The notes: a model not told the origin generated them from the sequence alone. A stretch of DNA of 64,000 nt from Priestia megaterium NBRC 15308 = ATCC 14581 (GCF_000832985.1 NZ_CP009920.1:1302001-1366000), one strand, 5' to 3'; counted from the first letter of the stretch, positions 33,622 through 41,250 are shown. A program made the numbers and translations.

Positions 33622-34294
33622 GGCTTCTCAACTCCTCAATAGAGAGGCTGGACAAATCAAGAGTGCTTTTTACATTTCCACTCACTTCAAGTTTATCTGT
33701 TGATTTATAACCTCCACGATCAAGTATGTCATGCAATATACTTTTTCTCATAGACATGATTTTTTCCCATGCGGCTGGTTTGATTAGATACTTATATAAT
33801 CGCTCTATTTCACGGTATCGAGCATCTTTATCTTTTTTCAAAGGCTTTAGCTCTTGTTCAAGAACCTCAATATCTTCTTCTAACTTAGAAACAAGAGTCG
33901 CATTCTCTTTCTTAGAAGCTTCTCTTTTCCTTTGATTAAGTGTAGATATTTGCTCGTTAAGTTCCTGAATTTCGGGAAGAATATCATTATTATCTCGCTC
34001 AAGTGTGTCTATTTGTTCAACAGCTTGCTCATGATCTGCTATCTTCTTATCAATAGCATCTAACTGCTTCCACAATTCAGCGTAGACCTTATTGCTATCC
34101 TCCGACATTCTTTCGCGCAATCGCTTCATCTCAGCATCAATTTTTTTAGCAACCTTAGCATTTCTTAGCAGCTTCGCCCCTGTTACTGATGCCGTACGTT
34201 CACTATATCCAGCTTTAATAGCCGACTGGGTGGCGTTAAATGATATAAGATATTCTTCTATAAATAACTCTTGTTTAAAGCTTAATTTAGACAT
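33605..34294 (-). CDS. Terminase small subunit
   Basis: 229 residues. The N-terminal terminase_2 domain is visible (FIEEYLISFNATQSAIKAGYSERTASVTGAKLLRN), followed by a long coiled coil (residues 75-160) and a C-terminal SLSIEELRSLAKDK that probably contacts TerL. Binds the pac or cos site. Longer than many TerS proteins because of the coiled coil. Confidence 0.88.
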   Translation of the reverse strand: MSKLSFKQELFIEEYLISFNATQSAIKAGYSERTASVTGAKLLRNAKVAKKIDAEMKRLRERMSEDSNKVYAELWKQLDAIDKKIADHEQAVEQIDTLERDNNDILPEIQELNEQISTLNQRKREASKKENATLVSKLEEDIEVLEQELKPLKKDKDARYREIERLYKYLIKPAAWEKIMSMRKSILHDILDRGGYKSTDKLEVSGNVKSTLDLSSLSIEELRSLAKDK

Positions 34295-34377
34295 TTACAT
34301 AGCACCTACCTCCCACATTTGTGATATTATTATCATTGCTACTTGGAAATTTTTAATAATCTTATAGGAGTGATAGC

Positions 34378-34554
34378 ATGTTAACTGGACTATCTAAGCA
34401 TCTTAATAAGCAAATCGCTGTACAAACACAACAGACAAGCTACAAAGGAATCTTAAAAAGCATCGACCCAGAATTAAGAGTAATAGAGTTAGAGTGTGGG
34501 GGTAAAACCTTTTTCTTACCAGTAGAAAATATCGAATATATTACTACTGCTTAA
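34378..34554 (+). CDS. Sm-like small beta protein, plus-strand orphan
   Basis: 58 residues after AGGAG. YKGILKSIDPELRVIELECG followed by FLPVENIEYI has the Sm/SH3-like five-strand pattern of small RNA- or DNA-binding barrels. It is transcribed opposite to the late operon between terS and the early genes, with its own terminator. It might act on RNA; this is inferred from fold pattern only. Confidence 0.6.
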   Translation: MLTGLSKHLNKQIAVQTQQTSYKGILKSIDPELRVIELECGGKTFFLPVENIEYITTA

Positions 34555-34585
34555 TAACATCAAATTCCAAGTACATATCGTATAC

Positions 34586-34614
34586 AAAAAGGTACTGTTT
34601 TTCAGCACCTTTTT
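34586..34614 (+). terminator. Terminator of the Sm-like gene
   Basis: AAAAAGGT with CTG inside pairs with CAG and ACCTTTTT; the right arm ends in a T run on the plus strand. Confidence 0.75.
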
Positions 34615-34664
34615 GTGTTTAGTTCAACTTTGGTTCACTTTTATAGGTTAACTATAAGTTCAAC

Positions 34665-34766
34665 TTACTTTTTCTCTTTTATCATTGAAACAATTGCAGA
34701 AGCACAAAAGAAAAACAACACGACAAACCATGTTGTTAGAAAAGGATGTTCATATATTAACTCCAA
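34665..34766 (-). CDS. 33-residue membrane peptide
   Basis: TTG start at 34766 after GGAGGGG. MELIYEHPFLTTW is followed by a strongly hydrophobic stretch (FVVLFFFCASAIVSMI) and a basic end KEKK. One membrane helix with inside-positive C-terminus. Follows the 81-residue gene by 17 nt. Function unknown; could be an artefact but the ribosome-binding site is strong. Confidence 0.5.
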   Translation of the reverse strand: MELIYEHPFLTTWFVVLFFFCASAIVSMIKEKK

Positions 34767-34783
34767 TATAACCCCTCCAGATA

Positions 34784-35029
34784 TTAATCATGGAACACAG
34801 TAAGTTCAAATGCTGCTTCTTGTTCATCGCCCTCTAATTCCTCTAGCTTGAACCAATTGAATCCATCATGGTTCTCATGGTAATAAGGTTTATCAAATAA
34901 AGGTGCAAACTCTTTAGCTAAACTTTCCGCACTTGCTCTTGTTGTATCATCTTTAGAAAAGTTAATTTCGATATCTGCGCCCATTTCAACTGCTTTTTTC
35001 AACATTTTTAATTTTTCTTCTTTTGTCAT
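34784..35029 (-). CDS. Unknown phage protein, 81 residues
   Basis: Starts at ATG 35029 (MTKEEKLKMLKKAVEMGADI) after GGAGGG; an earlier start at 35056 is unlikely. Helical N-terminus and acidic C-terminus (LEELEGDEQEAAFEL). A minus-strand terminator precedes it at 35051. No domain recognised. Confidence 0.65.
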   Translation of the reverse strand: MTKEEKLKMLKKAVEMGADIEINFSKDDTTRASAESLAKEFAPLFDKPYYHENHDGFNWFKLEELEGDEQEAAFELTVFHD

Positions 35030-35050
35030 CGATTTTCCCTCCAAATAAAA

Positions 35051-35072
35051 AAGCACCCTCGAAAGGATGCTT
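35051..35072 (-). terminator. Minus-strand terminator
   Basis: AAGCATCC and GGGTGCTT (minus strand, loop TTTCGA) followed by TTTTTATTT. Ends transcription of the 107-residue gene upstream. Confidence 0.7.
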
Positions 35073-35121
35073 AATCTTTATTAAAATAAACCATTCAAAT
35101 CAATGAATGACGTTGTATGTT

Positions 35122-35445
35122 TTATTCTCGATCATCTTCAAAGTAAACTGTAGTGAATTCATAGAAAAAGTCTTTCCATTTCTTTTCACCGTTTGTGTAT
35201 TCTTGTTTACCTTCAATGGTTTTCATGGTGTATTCGACACCCAGCTCCCTTAAAGAGCGGATTAGCTTTTGAATCTCATTGATATAAAAGCTGTTCATAA
35301 TAGCATATCCATTAGCAAGTAACATACCTAATGCCCAATCAGCTCTAGGCTGTGGGTTTGTTGCATTAGCATAAGCTTTATTTTTGTTTACCTCGCTGTA
35401 CTTCGTCTTTGCATACATACCACTTTTCATTTGTTTAATTTTCAC
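35122..35445 (-). CDS. Unknown phage protein, 107 residues
   Basis: GTG start at 35445 after GGAGTG. It is basic at the N-terminus, with LLANGYAIMNSFYINEIQKLIRSL helical centre and an aromatic, acidic C-terminus (WKDFFYEFTTVYFEDD). No domain recognised. Sits just downstream of the long non-coding block. Confidence 0.6.
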   Translation of the reverse strand: MKIKQMKSGMYAKTKYSEVNKNKAYANATNPQPRADWALGMLLANGYAIMNSFYINEIQKLIRSLRELGVEYTMKTIEGKQEYTNGEKKWKDFFYEFTTVYFEDDRE

Positions 35446-35861
35446 TTCACATCACTCCACATCATATATATTAAGGTAAATTTAACATCTCCTTATGCTA
35501 ATTGCTTAATAAAATTAAACCCGTTCTTTATCAATCACCCGGGAGGAGGCCAGGATTGTAGTAACGGTTGCTGTACAAATCGACAGACAGTAGTTTCGTG
35601 AAGGACTTGCACACTTCACTACCCCGTGGCTATCGTACGCAATACAGCTAGACTCCAGTTGTTCCCCCGTAAATTCAGCCGGCAACCTTCATAGTCATTC
35701 GATACACCCGAGTATACCCGTTATAAGGGACTGGTACGTTTCCCATAAGCGCTATCGCTTATAAGAAAATCTTACCTTTGATGGAAAAATAAATAGTCCC
35801 CTATTTTGTCCCTCTTTTTTCTGATTTTTTTCGGTGTTTTTTCTGAAAAAGGAAAAAGCAC
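35446..35861. other. Gene-free, GC-richer block, probable structured RNA or late control region
   Basis: No coding frame seen on either strand. Complementary pairs are: GGTTGC 35566-35571 with GCAACC 35682-35687, CTGTA 35571-35575 with TACAG 35643-35647, GTAG/TGAAG 35590-35603 with CTTCA/CTAC 35614-35622, and ATAAGCG 35745-35751 with CGCTTAT 35756-35762 (loop CTAT). It follows arpU and precedes the late genes, so it could contain the late promoter, a leader RNA or pac-related sites. Confidence 0.6.
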
Positions 35862-36245
35862 TTAGATTATTCCAAGTGCTGTAGCTATACGATTCAAAGC
35901 TCTGTTTCTCATTGCATAATACGTATCTTTTTTCACTCCAATTTCGAGATAAATTTCAATATCTTTCGTTCGTTTTGATGTAAGATATGCCTTTTCGATG
36001 ATTAAGAGCTCTTCTTGATCCAAGCTGTTTTTTAATGCCCTATCAATTTGTTTAACTTTTAATTCATTAATGTGACGAGAATTACGAATAGATGGGAATA
36101 ATTCCAGACCTGTACGTTCGCACTCTTCTTTATTTTCCACCTGGACCTTTAGAGCTCTATATTCTTTTAACTCTTTAATTACGATTTTTCGTACTAATTT
36201 TTCATCTACTGGTTCAAGTAAGGTTAATTGTTCAGCTACCATCAT
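35862..36245 (-). CDS. ArpU family late transcription regulator
   Basis: 127 residues. VRKIVIKELKEYRALKVQVEN at the start and the C-terminal sigma-4-like HTH (DIEIYLEIGVKKDTYYAMRNRALNRIA) match ArpU proteins, which control late gene expression in Gram-positive phages. Coupled to the upstream 43-residue gene by ATGA overlap. The target promoter is likely in the block just downstream. Confidence 0.88.
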   Translation of the reverse strand: MMVAEQLTLLEPVDEKLVRKIVIKELKEYRALKVQVENKEECERTGLELFPSIRNSRHINELKVKQIDRALKNSLDQEELLIIEKAYLTSKRTKDIEIYLEIGVKKDTYYAMRNRALNRIATALGII

Positions 36246-36373
36246 TTAACCTCCTTTTGAATTGGCTTATCTGCTACAAATCCATATCCTTTTACACAAC
36301 GCTGGAACATACATAAACCATTTTGCTGCCATACACAAAGTTTGCAATAATCCTTTTCTACTTTAACTTTCAC
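36242..36373 (-). CDS. Small cysteine-rich protein, 43 residues
   Basis: GTG start at 36373 with AAGGGGG seven bases upstream. MKVKVEKDYCKLCVWQQNGLCMFQRC carries four cysteines in a CxxC...CxxxxC pattern suggesting a zinc site. The stop overlaps the arpU start (ATGA), so it is translated with arpU. Function unknown. Confidence 0.65.
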   Translation of the reverse strand: MKVKVEKDYCKLCVWQQNGLCMFQRCVKGYGFVADKPIQKEVK

Positions 36374-36397
36374 CGTAATGCCCCCTTATAAAATAAA

Positions 36398-36435
36398 AAG
36401 GACACCAAATAAGCTATTGCTTACTCAGTGCCCTT
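36398..36435 (-). terminator. Terminator downstream of the HNH gene
   Basis: AAGGACAC (36398-36405) pairs with GTGCCCTT (36428-36435), with an inner TAAGC/GCTTA pair and a U tract on the minus strand. Confidence 0.65.
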
Positions 36436-36458
36436 GCAGTTCTTGCTCAGAGCAAATA

Positions 36459-37172
36459 TTAAGTTTTCTTATTATCAAAACACCAATACACGTATACCTT
36501 AAATTCAAATACAGTCAAATTATTAAGGTTCGCTAAATACTTAACTAACTTATTGAAAGCTTCTTTTTCCTTATCTGATCTACCTTTTATCCATTCAAAA
36601 GGATTAAGAAAAGCTTTTGACTGGTTTATCGAAGCGTTTAAAGGCGCTAGGTTTCCGCTATGTGTACCTCCATGACCTGTTGATAATGGGATAAAGTGGT
36701 CAATTTCTAAATTTTCTTTCTTGCCAGTGATTGCACACTTATGGTCAAAATGCTCCATCATCTCTTTATATTCTTCTACTGACCATTCAGAAAATAGCCC
36801 CTTAGCTTTTGCTATATTGACATGAAATTTAACAGTCAATGCAGGTTTATTCTTCTTTGAATACATTCTGTTGCTTTTTCTAAAACGCTCCCTATTATTG
36901 ATTCTGTAACGTTTTTGATAAGCTCGATGTTCTTCAGAAGCCCATCTCTTTTTTTCTTTTAGTTGAAGCTTTTCTTTATGCGTATCCTGGTACTTTTTCC
37001 GATAAGATTTAATCTTTTCTTGAACTTCTGGTCTGCTGTTATATTCTCTTTTACGTTCTTTTCTGCACTCTTTGCATTGTGATTCAAGGCCATCTTTTTT
37101 AGTTCTATTCTTCGAAAAGAACATAATCTGTTTAATTTGTTTACAATCGGTGCATAATTTGGTTTCCACCAT
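36459..37172 (-). CDS. HNH endonuclease with N-terminal zinc finger
   Basis: 237 residues. An N-terminal CTDCKQ...CKEC zinc finger and basic linker precede the HNH core near residues 148-190: CAITGKKENLEIDHFIPLSTGHGG and NLAPLNASINQSK. This is the layout of free-standing phage homing endonucleases. It is inserted within the early operon with its own terminator. No intron or split target gene was found beside it. Confidence 0.88.
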   Translation of the reverse strand: MVETKLCTDCKQIKQIMFFSKNRTKKDGLESQCKECRKERKREYNSRPEVQEKIKSYRKKYQDTHKEKLQLKEKKRWASEEHRAYQKRYRINNRERFRKSNRMYSKKNKPALTVKFHVNIAKAKGLFSEWSVEEYKEMMEHFDHKCAITGKKENLEIDHFIPLSTGHGGTHSGNLAPLNASINQSKAFLNPFEWIKGRSDKEKEAFNKLVKYLANLNNLTVFEFKVYVYWCFDNKKT

Positions 37173-37366
37173 TACACCTTCCTTTTCGTCTTTGTTTCCA
37201 ATCTATCGACTTTACCGCCAAGGGTAATAACTAACGTTTCTCCGTAATCCGGTAGATCATGTTCAATTAACTGACCATCTTTCACTACATACATTTTTTT
37301 ATTGTTCATCAAATCTATTTCAGCGATATATTTTCTATCTTCATTCACCAGAAAATACCTCCTCAT
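37172..37366 (-). CDS. Unknown phage protein, 64 residues
   Basis: Beta-rich sequence MRRYFLVNEDRKYIAEIDLM and YGETLVITLGGKVDRL. The stop shares a base with the HNH start. No recognised domain; small but with good spacing in the operon. Confidence 0.6.
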   Translation of the reverse strand: MRRYFLVNEDRKYIAEIDLMNNKKMYVVKDGQLIEHDLPDYGETLVITLGGKVDRLETKTKRKV

Positions 37367-37406
37367 GTTATAATTTCAAATAGGATTGCTGGGAAGATGT
37401 TCCTGG

Positions 37407-37495
37407 TTAAAAATAATAAAAGGTAGTGTATAATGAGGTTACCTTTTATAAAATTATTTTTTCTACGAGACGCTCCTGGCAGAGCGTCTTTTTTA
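37407..37495 (+). ncRNA. Candidate short plus-strand RNA, convergent to early genes
   Basis: TATAAT at 37429-37434 with TTAAAA 16 bases upstream, then about 30 bases later an 8-bp hairpin AGACGCTC/GAGCGTCT (37468-37489) and a T run. The transcript would be about 55 nt and end at the 3' end of the minus-strand gene 37493-37657. The -35 match is weak. Confidence 0.45.
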
Positions 37496-37657
37496 TTTGG
37501 TTGCATATCCACTTACTAAAACAGCTCTACTTGCAACAAATTCAACTTTTGTTATCTTTGTAACGATTAAGAATAGACCGTCTTGTTTTATACCGGCCCC
37601 CACCTCTAGCTGGTGAGGATCTTCAATTACAATACTAAACCTAACACGCTTACTCAC
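37493..37657 (-). CDS. Small unknown protein, 54 residues
   Basis: GTG start at 37657 with GGAGG seven bases upstream. MSKRVRFSIVIEDPHQLEVG and LFLIVTKITKVEFVASRAVL are beta-strand-like. Overlaps the 46-residue gene by 4 nt (GTGA). No domain recognised. Confidence 0.65.
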   Translation of the reverse strand: MSKRVRFSIVIEDPHQLEVGAGIKQDGLFLIVTKITKVEFVASRAVLVSGYATK

Positions 37658-37794
37658 CGTCTCGCCTCCAGCTCCTTAGTTTTGATATTCCAGAAATTAA
37701 TCCATGCGCGGTCTAATTTAATAGCCTTTACTGCCCTAGTACGTTGTTTAACTGCTTTCCCTAAACGTTTCTTTCGCTTTAATTTATTCGTCAT
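37654..37794 (-). CDS. Small basic protein, 46 residues
   Basis: ATG at 37794 preceded by AAAGGGATG. Very basic: MTNKLKRKKRLGKAVKQR, then RAVKAIKLDRAWINFW. Overlaps both neighbours by 4 nt. Probably nucleic-acid binding by charge; function unknown. Confidence 0.65.
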   Translation of the reverse strand: MTNKLKRKKRLGKAVKQRTRAVKAIKLDRAWINFWNIKTKELEARR

Positions 37795-38000
37795 GAATTC
37801 ATCCCTTTCAATCGCTTGTTTTCCTTTTTTAGCTTAGATATTTCACCTTTTAAGTACGATATTTCTTCATTTGAATTTCCTAATGGCTTTTTAACTGATA
37901 TGTTTAACGACTGGAACAATCGTTTTAACTTTGGAACACTAACTGTTTGTTGGTGATCAAATACTTTTTGCAACTCAGCTTGTGCTTCCTTGTACTTCAC
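37791..38000 (-). CDS. Coiled-coil protein, 69 residues
   Basis: Helical with a C-terminal leucine-zipper-like repeat (EEISYLKGEISKLKKENKRL). Overlaps the neighbour on each side. No known family. Confidence 0.6.
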   Translation of the reverse strand: MKYKEAQAELQKVFDHQQTVSVPKLKRLFQSLNISVKKPLGNSNEEISYLKGEISKLKKENKRLKGMNS

Positions 38001-38355
38001 CCTTCATCCCCCTAACCAATTCAAAGAACTTGTCCTCATCCCTAGTATCAAGTGCCTTATTAATGTGATAATCGAACAGCTGCTTTTCTAAATCCTCGAT
38101 TAGCTTGTTAACTAATTCCTGCTCTTCACTAGGCAAAATTATTTCCGTATCACTAGGAGGCTCATAGCGAGACATATATTTTGTAATAGGAATACAAGCC
38201 TCACTACCTTCTACAACCTCGCCAGTAATGACTCTTGTAGCTTCAACATGAATGTGTTGTGGTCTTTTACAATAGCTCAAGAATTTGCAAATAACATGTA
38301 AACCGACTATTCGAAGTTCTAATAGTTCACCAGGCTTTAAGTCTTGTAAGGTCAT
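37975..38355 (-). CDS. Unknown phage protein, 126 residues
   Basis: N-terminal half beta-rich (LQDLKPGELLELRIVGLHVICKFLSY), C-terminal half helical and acidic (EEQELVNKLIEDLEKQLFDYHINKAL). Overlaps the YopX gene start by 4 nt. No domain recognised. Confidence 0.6.
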   Translation of the reverse strand: MTLQDLKPGELLELRIVGLHVICKFLSYCKRPQHIHVEATRVITGEVVEGSEACIPITKYMSRYEPPSDTEIILPSEEQELVNKLIEDLEKQLFDYHINKALDTRDEDKFFELVRGMKGEVQGSTS

Positions 38356-38789
38356 ATTGATTCACCTACTAATTGAGGACTTTCATGGATGTTACCAATC
38401 ACTTCTGCATAGTGTTTATTTCTAAAGAGAAGTAAGCTGCCACAACATAATTCCATATATTTGTTATAACCCACCTCATAATTGCCGTTAATTTTCATTG
38501 ATCCTTCAAAAGGATGGTCGCTGATCTTAACGATATCTCCTTCATAAATCTCCTTGCCGTTTTTATCTTTTAAGCCTGTGTACTGCACAACAGCTTTTAA
38601 ACTGTTATCAGCAAACGAGTACTCTTCCATATCCTCATCTGTCACGTAATCCACTTTGCCGTTATCAAAAGAGATTGTTTGTACATTAATCATTTCTTCA
38701 TATTCACTAACACCAGCTAAGTGCATGTTAGAACCTAAGTTATCAAGCTGTGTTTTAACAACAAGCGCTTTATATTTAATTTCTCTCAT
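38352..38789 (-). CDS. YopX family protein
   Basis: 145 residues. REIKYKALV at the start, VVQYTGLKDKNGKEIYEGDIVKI and VIGNIHESPQLV are the YopX family hallmarks. These phage proteins fold as a beta barrel and have no known biochemical role. Located in the early operon. Confidence 0.85.
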   Translation of the reverse strand: MREIKYKALVVKTQLDNLGSNMHLAGVSEYEEMINVQTISFDNGKVDYVTDEDMEEYSFADNSLKAVVQYTGLKDKNGKEIYEGDIVKISDHPFEGSMKINGNYEVGYNKYMELCCGSLLLFRNKHYAEVIGNIHESPQLVGESI

Positions 38790-38813
38790 TTTATCCCCTC
38801 CAATTTGTTATCC

Positions 38814-39584
38814 TTAACTAGCCATTCTTTCAATAACAGGCAAAACATTTTCATCTTTGAGCGTTTCATAGATAAACGTTCTACCTTTTTGCGTCCAATA
38901 AGTATGGACCTTGCTCTTTTCCGAATCCACAACATGAGTTTTTGTATGTGTATAGCCTTTATCAGCATATTTTTGATATAAGAGCCAGCAGTCACCTTGT
39001 TTATATTGAATGCCTAATTTATGAAGCAGCTTATTAAATGAGATAGCACTCATTCCGTAATCTTTTGCTATCTGGCTGACTGATAAAAGAGACTTTGTTT
39101 GCAAAATTAAATCGTAGTACGTGGCTTTAGGTTGCAGTTCTTCAATCTTTTGATCCTTTTGTTGATTTTGAACTAGAAGATGCTGTTTCTCCTTTTGCTC
39201 TTCAATCCACTTTTGCGCTCGCTGGATAGGATCATCAATCATGTAAGAAGGAGCTTGTGTTATTTTTAACTTTGATTCCATTTCTTCAAATTTAGAGACA
39301 TATGTTGCAGTGAAAATAACACCTTTCCGTCCAGTTAATTTGTTAGCAACCATGTCACAACCTTTTTTCGTCATTAGGAAATGGAGGCGAGGTTTTCCTT
39401 GAATATCGGTATAGTAACTTTCAATAAAGAAATCAGCCGGACCAAAATTGGACTTACCTAAAATCTCTAAATAGTTCTTAATATCTCTAAGTAAGTGTTT
39501 ATGTTCTTTTTCTACCATTTCAGCTATTTCACGGCTATCAACAAGAAGTTGTCCATTTTGATTTAAAACATTCAATTTAAACAT
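38814..39584 (-). CDS. Phage antirepressor (Rha N-terminal, KilA-C-like C-terminal)
   Basis: 256 residues. DSREIAEMVEKEHKHLLRDIKNY and RLHFLMTKKGCDMVANKLTGRKG are the Rha/pRha domain (1-100). A coiled coil follows and the C-terminal part (LLSVSQIAKDYGMSAISFNKLL, GRTFIYETL) is an antirepressor C domain. It likely counteracts repressor or modulates early phage genes. Confidence 0.87.
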   Translation of the reverse strand: MFKLNVLNQNGQLLVDSREIAEMVEKEHKHLLRDIKNYLEILGKSNFGPADFFIESYYTDIQGKPRLHFLMTKKGCDMVANKLTGRKGVIFTATYVSKFEEMESKLKITQAPSYMIDDPIQRAQKWIEEQKEKQHLLVQNQQKDQKIEELQPKATYYDLILQTKSLLSVSQIAKDYGMSAISFNKLLHKLGIQYKQGDCWLLYQKYADKGYTHTKTHVVDSEKSKVHTYWTQKGRTFIYETLKDENVLPVIERMAS

Positions 39585-39624
39585 TCTTTACCTCCTCATG
39601 TCCTATTAATAATTAGAAGCAGCG

Positions 39625-40257
39625 CTAGTTTTTTTCAGTTTTATAAAGGTCTTTATGAGCATAAAATACGATATCTTTTGGCAATATTAGTTCGCATGAT
39701 TGACCAACTAATATCCCTCTGTCTATTCCTGATAAAGACAAATAGTTTTGTATTTGTTCTAAGTGTTTTGGAGTGATTTTTCCTGTTTTACACTCCACGA
39801 TATACTGTTCACCCTTTTTAGAAATCAAAAGGTCTGCTCGTAATTTGCCGATAGGATGCTCTTCCTTTTCAAGTACAAATTCTGCTCCAAAAAACCGTGC
39901 AATATTGTTACATAACCATTTCTTAAGTGAATGCTCGTAATTAGAATTTCTTTCAATCTCCTTGTCCCAGATAATTCGAAAGAAGCAAAGCTCGTACGTA
40001 AACCATAAGAATTCATCTTTTATTTCCAAAGCAAGGAGAGTTTTTTTTATGAATCTATGAATTGCCTTTTTTTCTTCAATTGAGTAATCTTCTTCTACTA
40101 AGAAGAACAGCTGCTTTAAGCTAATTAACTCTTCATCACTGGATAAACTAATTGAAAGTGCTTCAGAAATATCCTTAGCAACAAACCAATCTTCTTTTTC
40201 CATATTTATTGTCCTAATGGTGCTATCTCCATATTTAAGCGTTCTGTAATCTTCCAA
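39625..40257 (-). CDS. Bro-N-like domain fused to a PD-(D/E)XK nuclease-like domain
   Basis: 210 residues from TTG 40257, chosen because AAAGGAGG lies 10 bases upstream and the product then starts at the domain edge (MEDYRTLKYGDSTIRTI). EKEDWFVAKDISEAL is a Bro-N/antirepressor signature. The C-terminus has HPIGKLRADLLISKKGEQYIVECKTG: D-x(n)-E-x-K of restriction-type nucleases, followed by helix HLEQIQNYLSL. It may be an antirepressor-type DNA binder carrying a nuclease. Confidence 0.65.
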   Translation of the reverse strand: MEDYRTLKYGDSTIRTINMEKEDWFVAKDISEALSISLSSDEELISLKQLFFLVEEDYSIEEKKAIHRFIKKTLLALEIKDEFLWFTYELCFFRIIWDKEIERNSNYEHSLKKWLCNNIARFFGAEFVLEKEEHPIGKLRADLLISKKGEQYIVECKTGKITPKHLEQIQNYLSLSGIDRGILVGQSCELILPKDIVFYAHKDLYKTEKN

Positions 40258-40273
40258 AATCCCTATTCCTCCT

Positions 40274-40879
40274 TTAGATAAAATCGAAGATTGACGTTTG
40301 ACCCTCTTGCTCCATTTGCCTAAAATGGTTCTTTTCTTTCTTTTGAGGCTTTTCTGCTTTAGGTTTATTTTCAATGAGAGTCAACTGTGGCTTATCATAT
40401 TGTTTAATTTCCTTCTCAGCACGTTTATCCAACTCAGTTACCTTTTCCTTAACCTCATTCAAATCAGATTGTTTGGGCCTTTTCGTACGCCTTACAACAT
40501 CAGATAAGGTGAAAGTGCGAAAATGTGATACTGGGAAGCAGCCTCTAAATTTATCATCTTCATAAAGATAGTAATGAGTGCTCTTATTTTGCTTTGTAGG
40601 CTTTGCTGTAAAGCACTCACCAATTTTTAGTGTTGAATGACCATGTATCACTTTAATTAACTCAACTGTAAGATACTCAGCATCTACAGGCTGCTTTACT
40701 CCCTCTTCTTGAGGTTTGACCTCAGCATGATTAAAACGGCACATTTTATGACCATCTGCATCCGGCTTGTCCAGTTCAACCTGTATTAGATAGTAAGATT
40801 CATTGCTAATGTGAATAATTTTTCCTGCTCCAGTCATGAATTGACTGAACACATCTACTGACATTCCGACTTCTAACAC
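40274..40879 (-). CDS. Unknown protein with C-terminal clamp-binding-like motif
   Basis: 201 residues. Beta-rich N-terminus (GMSVDVFSQFMTGAGKIIHIS, YYLIQVELDKPDADGHKMC) and an HYYLYEDDKFRGCFPVSHF stretch, then a lysine-rich linker and the end GQTSIFDFI. The tail resembles the QxSLF-type sliding-clamp binding motif. Located among replication genes. Function otherwise unknown. Confidence 0.6.
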   Translation of the reverse strand: MLEVGMSVDVFSQFMTGAGKIIHISNESYYLIQVELDKPDADGHKMCRFNHAEVKPQEEGVKQPVDAEYLTVELIKVIHGHSTLKIGECFTAKPTKQNKSTHYYLYEDDKFRGCFPVSHFRTFTLSDVVRRTKRPKQSDLNEVKEKVTELDKRAEKEIKQYDKPQLTLIENKPKAEKPQKKEKNHFRQMEQEGQTSIFDFI

Positions 40880-40894
40880 GAATAAGTCACCTTC

Positions 40895-41038
40895 CTATAC
40901 GCGTCTATATAAATCCTCAAGTTCAGTTAAAGTAAGTTCGTAGAGCTGCCGTTCGTTCGAATCTTTATAGACGTTTTTTTGAATAAGAGCATTAATTAAA
41001 CTCTTTCTTTTTTCCTCTACACGCTTTCTAAGCTCCAT
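40895..41038 (-). CDS. FbpA-like small basic protein
   Basis: 47 residues after GGGAGG. KSLINALIQKNVYKDSNERQ and LYELTLTELEDLYRRV match the Fur-regulated basic protein A family. In B. subtilis this family is linked to iron sparing; phage copies are common and of unknown role. No Fur box was sought successfully here since it sits inside the early operon. Confidence 0.65.
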   Translation of the reverse strand: MELRKRVEEKRKSLINALIQKNVYKDSNERQLYELTLTELEDLYRRV

Positions 41039-41055
41039 TTAGTACCTCCCATCTG

Positions 41056-41250
41056 TTATCCAGCTTGTTTATGTAAGATTTCCTGTTGTTGTTCAAAAGC
41101 TGTGATACGTTGTTCAAATAAATTCATCGAAATATTGAAATAATTAATGTCATCCGTACCCTCTTGGATGCATTGTGAGCAAAGTTGAACTTCCATCATG
41201 CTGACCGATAATAGGTCAACCCTTGTTCTCCCATTACATAATTCACACAC
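41056..41250 (-). CDS. Zinc-ribbon-like small protein
   Basis: 64 residues. MCELCNGRTRV and LCSQCIQEG provide two CxxC pairs for a zinc site; the rest is helical (LFEQRITAFEQQQEIL). Lies just after the helicase loader gene. Function unknown. Confidence 0.65.
   Translation of the reverse strand: MCELCNGRTRVDLLSVSMMEVQLCSQCIQEGTDDINYFNISMNLFEQRITAFEQQQEILHKQAG

Noticed and set aside
34615-34803. Plus-strand 62-codon frame
   Set aside because: No ribosome-binding site; starts in the terminator of the Sm-like gene and opposes the better supported 33-residue peptide.
35446-35861. tRNA or group I intron in the non-coding block
   Set aside because: Neither a cloverleaf with TTC loop and acceptor stem nor intron core sequences could be found.
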